Program-made: the position numbers and the translations under genes | Notes under the pieces: generated by a model | The model's database searches: none | What the model saw: only the letters and a program-made list of their open reading frames with translations | What the model was told of the DNA's origin: nothing | NCBI GenBank assembly: GCA_030043395.1 | Contig: JASHXW010000047.1 | Span: forward strand, 1 to 5,135 | Reading direction: 5' to 3' | DNA length: 5,135 nucleotides | DNA from: Streptosporangiaceae bacterium | Lineage (GTDB): Bacteria > Actinomycetota > Actinomycetes > Streptosporangiales > Streptosporangiaceae | Shown: positions 1 to 5,135 of the stretch, one piece after another | How positions within the stretch are numbered: position 1 is the stretch's first letter | Layout of the letters: each line of letters opens with the position of its first letter

Positions 1-2990
1 ACGAGCAGGCCGCGTCGGCGGCGAGCCAGCCCGCACATCCGTCAATCGCGATCGAGGTCTCCCTCGTTCCGGCTGTCCTGCGGCAGGCACGCCGCCAGCC
101 CTACCCTGGCCAGCTATCCTCCGCCCAGTCACCTATCGCACCATCACCGGCCGGTGAGCCGCGCGCGAAACTGCACGCGCGGCTCGTTCAGCCCGGCAGG
201 AGCGGTGGCTGGGTCGCGGGGTCGCTGAGCTGGTCCAAGCTCGACTCGCTGCGGTACTACGGCAACTACCCGGCCGCGGCCGTCCAGGTGCTGAGCGACC
301 TTTATGCGCTGCTCCGGGCCGGGCGGGGTCAGCACGCCTACTACAGCTACGGCGACGAGAAGACGATCGACCTCGGCGCTTTCGAGTCCAGTCAGCTCTG
401 GCCACTGCTCGATGAAGCTGAGGCCGCAGGGCTTCCCCTCGTCCACCGACGGTCCGGCGAGGTCGACAAGAACGGCCAGGCCGAGCTGTGCCTCGACGTC
501 ACCCAGCCAGACCCGGCCGGCTCGCTCGTAGTTACTCCGCGACTCCGGCTGGACGGAAGCCTGGCCGACGCCGCCGTGGTCACCTTCATCGGCGCGCAAG
601 GCCATGGCGTCGTGCACATGAGCCCTGACGACGCCACGAGCGGCGCGGGCATCGTCGAGCAGCGTTTCAAGCTGGCCAGGCTCGCCAGGCCGGTGCCCCC
701 GCAGCTGCAGCACATGGCCCTGGCCGACGCGCGGCTAGAGATTCCCGCCGCTGGGCTGGCCAGGTTCCGCGACGACTTCTATCCCCGGCTCAGGCGACTC
801 GCCCCGGTGATCTCCTCCGACGGCTCCTTCGAGCCCCCGCTGATCTCCGGTCCCGCACTGTTCTTGCGCGCCTCGTACTCCGCCGGTCATCAGCTCGACT
901 TGCGCTGGGAGTGGGCCTACCAGGTAGGCGACCGCCAGCTCCGGGTGCCAGCCGACGCGGAGCCGAGCCCGCGGTCGGACGGCTACCGCGACGCGGATCA
1001 GGAACAGGCCTTGCTGAACAGCATCGACCTGCCGCTCTCCTCCATCGCAAGCCCCGGCCACCGGGACCTCGTGTCGCCGCTACGGCTCGACGGCATCGAC
1101 ACGATGCGGTTCACCACCGAACTGCTGCCGCTGCTTGCATCCGAGCCCGGCGTGACCGTCGAGGTGAGCGGCGAGCCCGCCGACTACCGCGAGGCCAGCG
1201 ACTCACTGCGGATCGGCATCTCCGCCGGCGACGTGGCTGGCGACACCGACTGGTTCGACCTCGGGATCACGGTCACCGCCGACGGCCGGGAAGTGCCGTT
1301 CTCCGACCTGTTCGTGGCGCTCAGCCGCGGTGAGTCCCATCTGCTGCTCCCCGACGGGGCCTACTTCTCTCTCGACAAGCCCGAGCTCGCCACGCTGGCC
1401 AGGCTGATCGAGGAGGCGCGCGCACTGCAGGACGCTCCGCCAGGCGAGCTTCGGATCAGCAGGTTCCAGGCTGGCCTGTGGAACGAACTCGCCGAGCTTG
1501 GCGTGGTCAGTCATCAGGCGGCCGCCTGGCAGGAACAGGTGTCCGGCCTGCTGTCGATCGCCACCATCGACCGGCCGCCCGTGCCAGCCACCCTGAGCGC
1601 ACAGCTACGTCCCTACCAGGTCGACGGATTCGCCTGGCTGGCATTCCTGTGGGAACACCGGCTCGGCGGCATACTCGCCGACGACATGGGACTAGGCAAG
1701 ACGCTGCAGTCACTTGCCCTGATCTGCCATGCCCGGGCCCAGCAGCCCGGGCTCGCCCCGTTCCTCATCGTCGCGCCGACCAGCGTCGTCGCGAACTGGG
1801 CTGCCGAGGCTCACCGGTTCGCTCCTGACTTGCGGGTGGTGCCGGTGACCGAGACAGGCTCGCGCCGCCGCACGGCACTCAGCGAGATCGTCGCCGGCGC
1901 CGATGCTGTCGTCACGTCTTACGCGCTGCTGCGGCTGGACTTCGACTCCTACGCCGAGTTGCCGTGGTCGGGCCTGATCCTGGACGAGGCCCAGTTCACC
2001 AAGAATCACCAGTCCAAGATCTACCTCTGCGCCCGCCGGCTGCCCGCATCCTTCAAGCTCGCCATCACGGGCACGCCGATGGAGAACAACCTGATGGAAC
2101 TCTGGGCGCTGCTGTCGATCACGGCGCCCGGGCTGTTCCCCAGCCCGGCCAGGTTCAGCGACTACTACGCCAAGCCGATCGAGAAGGGCAGGAACGCCGA
2201 ACTGCTTGGCCAGCTCAGGCGGCGGATCAAGCCGCTCGTCAAGCGCCGCACGAAGGAGCAGGTCGCCACCGAGTTGCCGCCCAAGCAAGAGCAGGTACTC
2301 GAGGTGGACCTGCATCCGCGGCACCGCAAGATCTACCAGACGCACCTCCAGCGGGAGCGGCAGAAAGTGCTCGGCCTGCTCGACGACATGAACGGCAACC
2401 GGTTCACGATCTTCCGCTCGCTGACGCTGCTCCGCCAGCTCAGCCTGCACGCGGGCCTGGTCGACGATGCCGCGGCCGAGGTGCCGAGCAGCAAGATCGA
2501 GGCGCTCACGGAGCACCTCGGCGATGTCGTGGGCTCCGGCCACCAGGCACTGGTGTTCAGCCAGTTCACGGGCTTCCTCGGCATTGTTCGCGATCATCTG
2601 GACACCCAGGGGATCCCGTACAGCTATCTGGATGGCTCTACCAAGGACCGGGCCGCGGCGATCTCCCGGTTCAAGTCAGGAGCGGCGCCGGTCTTCCTGA
2701 TCAGCCTCAAGGCAGGCGGCTTCGGGCTCAACCTCACCGAGGCCGACTACTGCTTCCTGCTTGACCCCTGGTGGAACCCGGCGACCGAGGCCCAGGCGGT
2801 CGACCGGACCCACCGGATCGGCCAGACCCGCAATGTGATGGTCTACCGGTTGATCGCGAGGGACACCATCGAGGAGAAAGTCATGGCGCTGAAGGCCAGG
2901 AAAGCTGAGCTCTTCGCCAGCGTGCTCGACTCGGGCAACCTCTTCGGATCCGGCCTCGACGCCGACGACATCCGTGGCCTGCTCGCCTAG
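1..2990 (+). CDS. Swi2/Snf2-family DEAD/DEAH-type helicase/translocase, 5'-truncated by window edge
   Basis: An SF2 ATPase of the Swi2/Snf2 family, expected to use ATP to move along duplex DNA and displace or remodel bound protein rather than strictly unwind. The frame is open from position 3 to the TAG at 2988-2990, giving 995 visible residues (numbered from position 3). The start lies off the left edge. A GTG at 288 is the first start-like codon, but residues 60-95 upstream of it read as ordinary coding protein (for example GGWVAGSLSW), so it is probably internal. Visible motifs in order: LRPYQ at 535-539; motif I DMGLGKT at 561-567 (Lys566); motif Ia APTSVVANW; motif II DEAQ at 661-664; motif III GTP at 690-692 followed by MENN; VFSQF at 851-855; motif V SLKAGGFGLNL at 901-911; motif VI DRTHRIGQ at 934-941. 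The roughly 500 residues before the ATPase core show no motif I recognise and probably correspond to the bacterial SNF2-associated N-terminal region. Size and DEAQ box suit the bacterial HelZ-like group. The cellular role (repair, restriction or defence, transcription) is not determinable here. Confidence 0.95.
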   Translation, partial: EQAASAASQPAHPSIAIEVSLVPAVLRQARRQPYPGQLSSAQSPIAPSPAGEPRAKLHARLVQPGRSGGWVAGSLSWSKLDSLRYYGNYPAAAVQVLSDLYALLRAGRGQHAYYSYGDEKTIDLGAFESSQLWPLLDEAEAAGLPLVHRRSGEVDKNGQAELCLDVTQPDPAGSLVVTPRLRLDGSLADAAVVTFIGAQGHGVVHMSPDDATSGAGIVEQRFKLARLARPVPPQLQHMALADARLEIPAAGLARFRDDFYPRLRRLAPVISSDGSFEPPLISGPALFLRASYSAGHQLDLRWEWAYQVGDRQLRVPADAEPSPRSDGYRDADQEQALLNSIDLPLSSIASPGHRDLVSPLRLDGIDTMRFTTELLPLLASEPGVTVEVSGEPADYREASDSLRIGISAGDVAGDTDWFDLGITVTADGREVPFSDLFVALSRGESHLLLPDGAYFSLDKPELATLARLIEEARALQDAPPGELRISRFQAGLWNELAELGVVSHQAAAWQEQVSGLLSIATIDRPPVPATLSAQLRPYQVDGFAWLAFLWEHRLGGILADDMGLGKTLQSLALICHARAQQPGLAPFLIVAPTSVVANWAAEAHRFAPDLRVVPVTETGSRRRTALSEIVAGADAVVTSYALLRLDFDSYAELPWSGLILDEAQFTKNHQSKIYLCARRLPASFKLAITGTPMENNLMELWALLSITAPGLFPSPARFSDYYAKPIEKGRNAELLGQLRRRIKPLVKRRTKEQVATELPPKQEQVLEVDLHPRHRKIYQTHLQRERQKVLGLLDDMNGNRFTIFRSLTLLRQLSLHAGLVDDAAAEVPSSKIEALTEHLGDVVGSGHQALVFSQFTGFLGIVRDHLDTQGIPYSYLDGSTKDRAAAISRFKSGAAPVFLISLKAGGFGLNLTEADYCFLLDPWWNPATEAQAVDRTHRIGQTRNVMVYRLIARDTIEEKVMALKARKAELFASVLDSGNLFGSGLDADDIRGLLA

Positions 2991-3020
2991 ATGCTGAACC
3001 TATCGAAGCTGGGCTGACAG
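2991..3020 (+). other. 30-nt spacer with an 8-codon in-frame mini-ORF between helicase and hydrolase
   Basis: An ATG directly abuts the helicase TAG stop and begins an eight-codon frame (MLNLSKLG) that ends at the TGA at 3015-3017, three bases before the hydrolase ATG. Both flanking genes and this mini-ORF share one reading frame. The best ribosome-site candidate for the hydrolase is a weak purine patch near 3005-3013. This arrangement would permit translational coupling or re-initiation, but it could equally be chance. No promoter-like element or hairpin is visible in the spacer, which favours co-transcription from the helicase side. Confidence 0.3.
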
Positions 3021-3896
3021 ATGCTGGACGGCCGGCTGCTCGTCGACGCGCACACGCACGTGGCGCGGCTGCCCACCCTGTCACAGGACTGGCAGGACTG
3101 GGCGCGCAAGTTCGGCGCGCGGACGCCGATGGGCGTGCTCTTCGACGCCGAAGGCGTCCCGCTGCCCGCTGCCCTCGACGGCTACTTCGCCGACCAGGGC
3201 GCCGACCACGTGCTGCTGTTCAGCGAGTACAGCCCCAAGGTGACTGGCATCCAGCCAATCGAGGACGTCCTGCCCGTCGTGGCGCAGAACCCGGTGAGGT
3301 TCCGCGCAGTCGCCTGCCTGAACCCGCACCTGCACTACCCGGTGGCTCGCGAACTGGCCAGGCAGGTCAGCCTCGGTGCGGTCGCGGTCAAGATCCACCC
3401 GGTGCACGGGGGGTTCGAGGCGCGAGACCGCATGCTGTATCCGGCTTACGCCTGGGCGGAGGAACATCAGCTCCCCGTGATCGTGCACTGCGGCACGTCC
3501 ACGTTCGCCGGCTCGGTCAACTCCTACGCGGACCCGACCCTGCTCGACGACGTGTTCCGCGACTTCCCCGATCTCGTCGTCGTGCTTGCCCACGGCGGGC
3601 GCGGCTGGTGGTACCAGCAGGCAGCGTTCCTCGCGTTGATGCGACCGGGCACCTGGCTGGAGGTATCCGGCTTGCCGCCCCAGCGGCTCGGCGACTACTA
3701 CGGCACCTCGCTCCGGCGGCTCGCCGACAAGATGATCTTCGGCACGGACTGGCCAGGAGTGCCGAGCGTCGAGCAGAACGCCAGGACCCTGGAGCAGGCA
3801 CTGCTGGCCGCAGGATGCACTGACGACCAGGTCGCCGCGGCTTGGGCCGGCAACGCAGTCCGGGTGTTCGGCCTGTCGGCCGAACACCCGGACTGA
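3021..3896 (+). CDS. Metal-dependent hydrolase, amidohydrolase-2 (ACMSD-like) superfamily
   Basis: A complete 291-residue TIM-barrel metal-dependent hydrolase or decarboxylase, probably cytosolic because no signal peptide or membrane segment is visible. Superfamily landmarks are in order: the strand-1 HxH motif in VDAHTHV (His11, His13), VKIHP (Lys124, His126), VIVHCG (His156), VLAHGG (His191) and MIFGTDWPG (Asp243). By analogy with ACMSD-type members, His11, His13, His156 and Asp243 would be metal ligands and His191 the catalytic histidine. The HxH sits only 10 residues after the chosen ATG, as is usual for this family, and the ATG has a weak Shine-Dalgarno. The length is within the family range. 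The substrate cannot be assigned: the superfamily covers decarboxylases, lactonases and amidases. It lies 30 nt downstream of the helicase on the same strand and is probably co-transcribed. Its last 13 codons lie inside a perfect hairpin, so the C-terminal tail may be shaped by that element. Confidence 0.9.
   Translation: MLDGRLLVDAHTHVARLPTLSQDWQDWARKFGARTPMGVLFDAEGVPLPAALDGYFADQGADHVLLFSEYSPKVTGIQPIEDVLPVVAQNPVRFRAVACLNPHLHYPVARELARQVSLGAVAVKIHPVHGGFEARDRMLYPAYAWAEEHQLPVIVHCGTSTFAGSVNSYADPTLLDDVFRDFPDLVVVLAHGGRGWWYQQAAFLALMRPGTWLEVSGLPPQRLGDYYGTSLRRLADKMIFGTDWPGVPSVEQNARTLEQALLAAGCTDDQVAAAWAGNAVRVFGLSAEHPD
3856..3895 (+). terminator. Perfect 18-bp hairpin overlapping the hydrolase stop codon
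   Basis: The left arm CAGTCCGGGTGTTCGGCC (3856-3873) and the right arm (3878-3895) are exact reverse complements across a 4-nt TGTC loop. The right arm contains the first two bases of the hydrolase TGA stop. The GC-rich stem is strong enough to fold on its own. No T-run follows on either strand, so it is not a classical Rho-independent terminator. Strong hairpins without U-tracts are commonly found downstream of actinobacterial genes, where they can terminate transcription or protect the 3' end. Its position at a convergent gene junction supports that reading, and it could act on transcripts from either side. Confidence 0.65.
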
Positions 3897-3923
3897 CGCA
3901 GGGCAGCTAGACAGCTGACGGCA

Positions 3924-3949
3924 ACTACACGGCCAGCGACTACACGGCC
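3924..3949 (-). repeat. Short 15-nt-period repeat that duplicates the ATPase stop codon in frame
   Basis: The 11-mer ACTACACGGCC occurs at 3924-3934 and 3939-3949, offset by 15 nt. On the minus strand the ATPase frame reads K-A-V-stop, then S-L-A-V-stop, so a second TAG (3927-3925) follows five codons after the first (3942-3940). The copy at 3939-3949 carries the annotated stop. It may be a small tandem duplication or a chance similarity. A read-through product would gain only four residues of tail after the suppressed stop. Confidence 0.5.
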
Positions 3950-3964
3950 TTAGTCGGCTGGCCG
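3930..3964 (-). terminator. Bulged 13-bp hairpin overlapping the ABC ATPase stop codon
   Basis: The arms 3930-3942 and 3951-3964 pair over 13 bp with one bulged base at 3956 and an 8-nt loop at 3943-3950. The core GGCCAGC (3931-3937) pairs exactly with GCTGGCC (3957-3963), and GACTA (3938-3942) pairs with TAGTC (3951-3955). The ATPase TAG stop (3942-3940 on the minus strand) lies in one arm. No T-run follows in the minus direction. By position it is a candidate terminator or 3'-end stabiliser for the ABC transporter transcript. It is less perfect than the hairpin at the hydrolase end, and partly constrained by coding sequence. Confidence 0.45.
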
Positions 3965-4629
3965 CTCACGGTGAGCTTGCCCTTGCGCATCACGCCGATC
4001 TTCTGGGCGCGGCGAGCAATGGACGAGTCGTGCGTGACGAGCACCAGGGTCAGGCCGCGGGTCTGCCACAGCTTCTCCAGCAGCCCGATGATCTCGTCCC
4101 TGGTGTCTTCGTCCAGGTTGCCGGTCGGCTCGTCGGCAAGCAGCACGGTTGGCTCCTTGACCAGTGCCCGGGCGATCGCGACCCGCTGCTGCTGGCCGCC
4201 GGACAGCTCAGTCGGCAGGTGCGTGAGCCGGTCACCGAGCCCGACGTCGGCGAGGGCGGCGGCGGCGCGTTGGCGCCGGTCGGCCGTGTGGACGTGCAAC
4301 GGGACCAGGGCCGCCTCCACGTTCTCCTGCGCGCTCAGCGTCGGGATCAGGTTGAACGTCTGGAAGATGAACCCGAACGACTTGGCCCGGATCGCGGTCA
4401 CATCGGCCTCGCGAAGCTGGGCGAGGTCCTGGCCGTCGAACTCCACCGACCCGGATGTCGGCCGGTCCAGCCCGCCGAGCATCTGCAGCAGCGTCGTCTT
4501 GCCGTGCCCGGTCGGCCCCTGGATCGCGAGCCACTCACCATCCCCGATGGTCGCGTTCACCCCCTGCAGGGCCGCGACGTTCTTGCGCCCGGTGTCGTAC
4601 GTCTTGGTGACGTTGGTCAGCTTGTACAT
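3940..4629 (-). CDS. ABC transporter ATP-binding protein, MacB/LolD (FtsX-partner) type
   Basis: A complete 229-residue cytoplasmic ATPase subunit that should hydrolyse ATP to power the FtsX-like permease encoded just upstream. All nucleotide-binding motifs are present: Walker A GPTGHGKT at 38-45 (Lys44), Q-loop Gln90 in FIFQTFNLIP, signature LSGGQ at 142-146 followed by QQRVAIARAL, Walker B VLLADEP at 162-168 (Asp166, catalytic Glu167), D-loop NLDE at 171-174, and H-loop His200 in LVTHD. The FQTFNLIPTLSAQENV stretch and PTGNLDE are characteristic of the MacB/LolD/FtsE-like subfamily. The usual Walker A GSGK is GHGK here, which still fits GxxGxGK[ST]. The ATG at 4629 starts MYKLTNVTKTY, the expected N-terminus. 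It follows the permease gene after 27 nt, so the two form an operon transcribed leftwards. The transported substrate is unknown; such pairs export peptides, lipoproteins or small drugs, or transmit cell-envelope signals. Confidence 0.95.
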   Translation of the reverse strand: MYKLTNVTKTYDTGRKNVAALQGVNATIGDGEWLAIQGPTGHGKTTLLQMLGGLDRPTSGSVEFDGQDLAQLREADVTAIRAKSFGFIFQTFNLIPTLSAQENVEAALVPLHVHTADRRQRAAAALADVGLGDRLTHLPTELSGGQQQRVAIARALVKEPTVLLADEPTGNLDEDTRDEIIGLLEKLWQTRGLTLVLVTHDSSIARRAQKIGVMRKGKLTVSGQPTKAV

Positions 4630-4633
4630 GGCG

Positions 4634-4648
4634 TTCCGATTTCCCCTT
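4634..4648 (-). promoter_or_regulatory. Candidate ribosome binding site of the ABC ATPase gene
   Basis: Upstream of the ATG at 4629, the minus strand shows two purine-rich candidates. GGAA (4637-4634) lies 4 nt before the start. AAGGGGAA (4648-4641) is the better Shine-Dalgarno match, but its G-run ends 13 nt before the start, longer than usual. Either supports the ATG at 4629. The 27-nt gap from the permease stop leaves little room for a separate promoter. Confidence 0.4.
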
Positions 4649-4656
4649 GCTTCTGC

Positions 4657-5135
4657 TTACGCGACCCTGGACAGGGCCGCAGCCGGGCGCAGCCCGGCGG
4701 CCCGCCAGCTTCCGAATGCACCTGCGATCAGGCCGCCGACGATCGCCAGCAGCACGGCGGCGCCGATCACGCTCAGCGTCACCGGAGCGCTCAGGTGCAC
4801 CGTGACCGTAGAACTGCTCGCACCCAGGTGCGCGGCGCTGAAGCCACCGCGACCGGAGGTCCCGCCGCCTGGGAAGCCGCCGCCACCGCCGGGAGGGCCA
4901 CCGCCTGGGAAGCCGCCGCCACCGCCGGGATTGAATACCCTCGACCCGCCGGGGGTCGCCGAGCCGGTCGCCGGGAGTGCGGCGGTCAGCTTCGGCGAGG
5001 CCGCGTTCACCAGAGCCGACCCGAGATAGCCGATCCCGACGCCGATGATCCCGCCGATGATCCCGATCACCAGGGCCTCGCCCATCACCTGGCCGACCAC
5101 CCGCCTGCTGCGCCAGCCCAGGGCCTTCAGCGTGC
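4657..5135 (-). CDS. FtsX/MacB-like ABC transporter permease, C-terminal part (5' end beyond right edge)
   Basis: The last 158 residues of an inner-membrane permease; the frame is open to the right edge and ends at a TAA at 4659-4657. A GTG at 5100 is not the start, because upstream in frame the sequence reads TLKALGWRSRR, the cytoplasmic coupling segment that normally precedes the third membrane helix of FtsX-domain permeases. Visible segments (numbered from the first full codon at the right edge): coupling motif 1-15; membrane helix about 20-42 (rich in Gly/Ile); a loop of about 75 residues at 43-117; membrane helix about 118-140; and the conserved end FGSWRAAGLRPAAALSRV, matching the family's usual C-terminus. 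The TM3-TM4 loop should face outside and is usually short; here it contains a Gly/Pro-rich insert at about 68-97 built from a duplicated 12-residue unit. It lies directly upstream of its presumed ATPase partner. The substrate is unknown. Confidence 0.92.
   Translation of the reverse strand, partial: TLKALGWRSRRVVGQVMGEALVIGIIGGIIGVGIGYLGSALVNAASPKLTAALPATGSATPGGSRVFNPGGGGGFPGGGPPGGGGGFPGGGTSGRGGFSAAHLGASSSTVTVHLSAPVTLSVIGAAVLLAIVGGLIAGAFGSWRAAGLRPAAALSRVA
4865..4930 (-). repeat. Perfect 30-bp direct repeat (36-nt period) coding a Gly/Pro-rich permease loop
   Basis: Positions 4865-4894 and 4901-4930 are identical over 30 bp, separated by 6 nt (4895-4900). The 36-nt period is in frame, so each copy encodes PGGGGGFPGG on the minus strand and the unit repeats every 12 residues. 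This is a typical substrate for replication slippage, so copy number may vary between strains without breaking the reading frame. Confidence 0.9.

Noticed and set aside
1731..1752. Two copies of the palindrome GCCCGGGC, 6 nt apart, inside the helicase gene
   Set aside because: It lies in a conserved coding region (encoding ARAQQPGL) and is likely in GC-rich DNA. There is no positional reason for a regulatory role.
1710..2597. Minus-strand open frame of 295 codons inside the helicase gene
   Set aside because: Antisense to conserved helicase motifs, with no recognisable domain or start context. Long antisense frames are expected at this GC content.
1964..2764. Plus-strand frame-shifted open frame of 266 codons inside the helicase gene
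   Set aside because: It overlaps the helicase core in another frame, is rich in Arg/Gly/Pro/Ala, and has no independent evidence.
3081..3887. Minus-strand open frame of 268 codons opposite the hydrolase
   Set aside because: Antisense shadow of a gene with complete active-site motifs.
3904..3917. Small hairpin CAGCT/AGCTG in the convergent gap
   Set aside because: Only 5 bp of stem with a 4-nt loop, no extension and no T-run. Too weak to annotate beside the two stronger hairpins.
3971..5029. Long plus-strand open frame opposite the ABC genes (352 codons, Ser/Arg/Pro rich)
   Set aside because: It runs antisense to two clear ABC genes with intact motifs. Its composition is that of a high-GC shadow frame, and no domain is recognisable.
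1..5135. Search for tRNA, rRNA, riboswitch, CRISPR, transposase, toxin-antitoxin or defence-island genes
   Set aside because: No such element was recognised on either strand. The helicase alone is not evidence for a defence system without methylase, nuclease or other partner genes in view.

Overview
The window looks like chromosomal DNA from a high-GC actinobacterium. Base composition is strongly GC-rich, third codon positions are mostly G or C, and the proteins are of types common in that phylum. I cannot name the genus. It holds four protein genes in two convergent pairs. I see no RNA gene, CRISPR array, insertion sequence, phage gene or origin.

Plus-strand pair (left three quarters). A large Swi2/Snf2-type helicase/translocase gene enters from the left edge (its start is outside the window) and ends at 2990. 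After a 30-nt spacer comes a complete metal-dependent hydrolase of the amidohydrolase-2 superfamily (3021-3896). The spacing suggests co-transcription. No biochemical link between the two products can be read from the sequence.

Minus-strand pair (right quarter). An FtsX/MacB-type ABC permease gene enters from the right edge (only its C-terminal part, 4657-5135, is visible). It is followed after 27 nt by its likely partner, a complete MacB/LolD-type ATPase (3940-4629). Together they should form an exporter or mechanotransmission-type ABC complex of the inner membrane. The permease carries an unusual Gly/Pro-rich insert in a predicted extracytoplasmic loop, encoded by a perfect 30-bp direct repeat.

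The two units meet at 3897-3939. Each ends in its own hairpin overlapping its own stop codon: a perfect 18-bp stem at the hydrolase end (3856-3895) and a 13-bp stem with one bulge at the ATPase end (3930-3964). Neither is followed by a T-run. The ATPase stop is also duplicated in frame by a 15-nt repeat.

I find no convincing evidence for a new multi-gene system. The most distinctive items are the paired stop-codon hairpins, the permease loop repeat, and the helicase-hydrolase pairing. The one gene-free stretch (3897-3939) is far below 300 bases.
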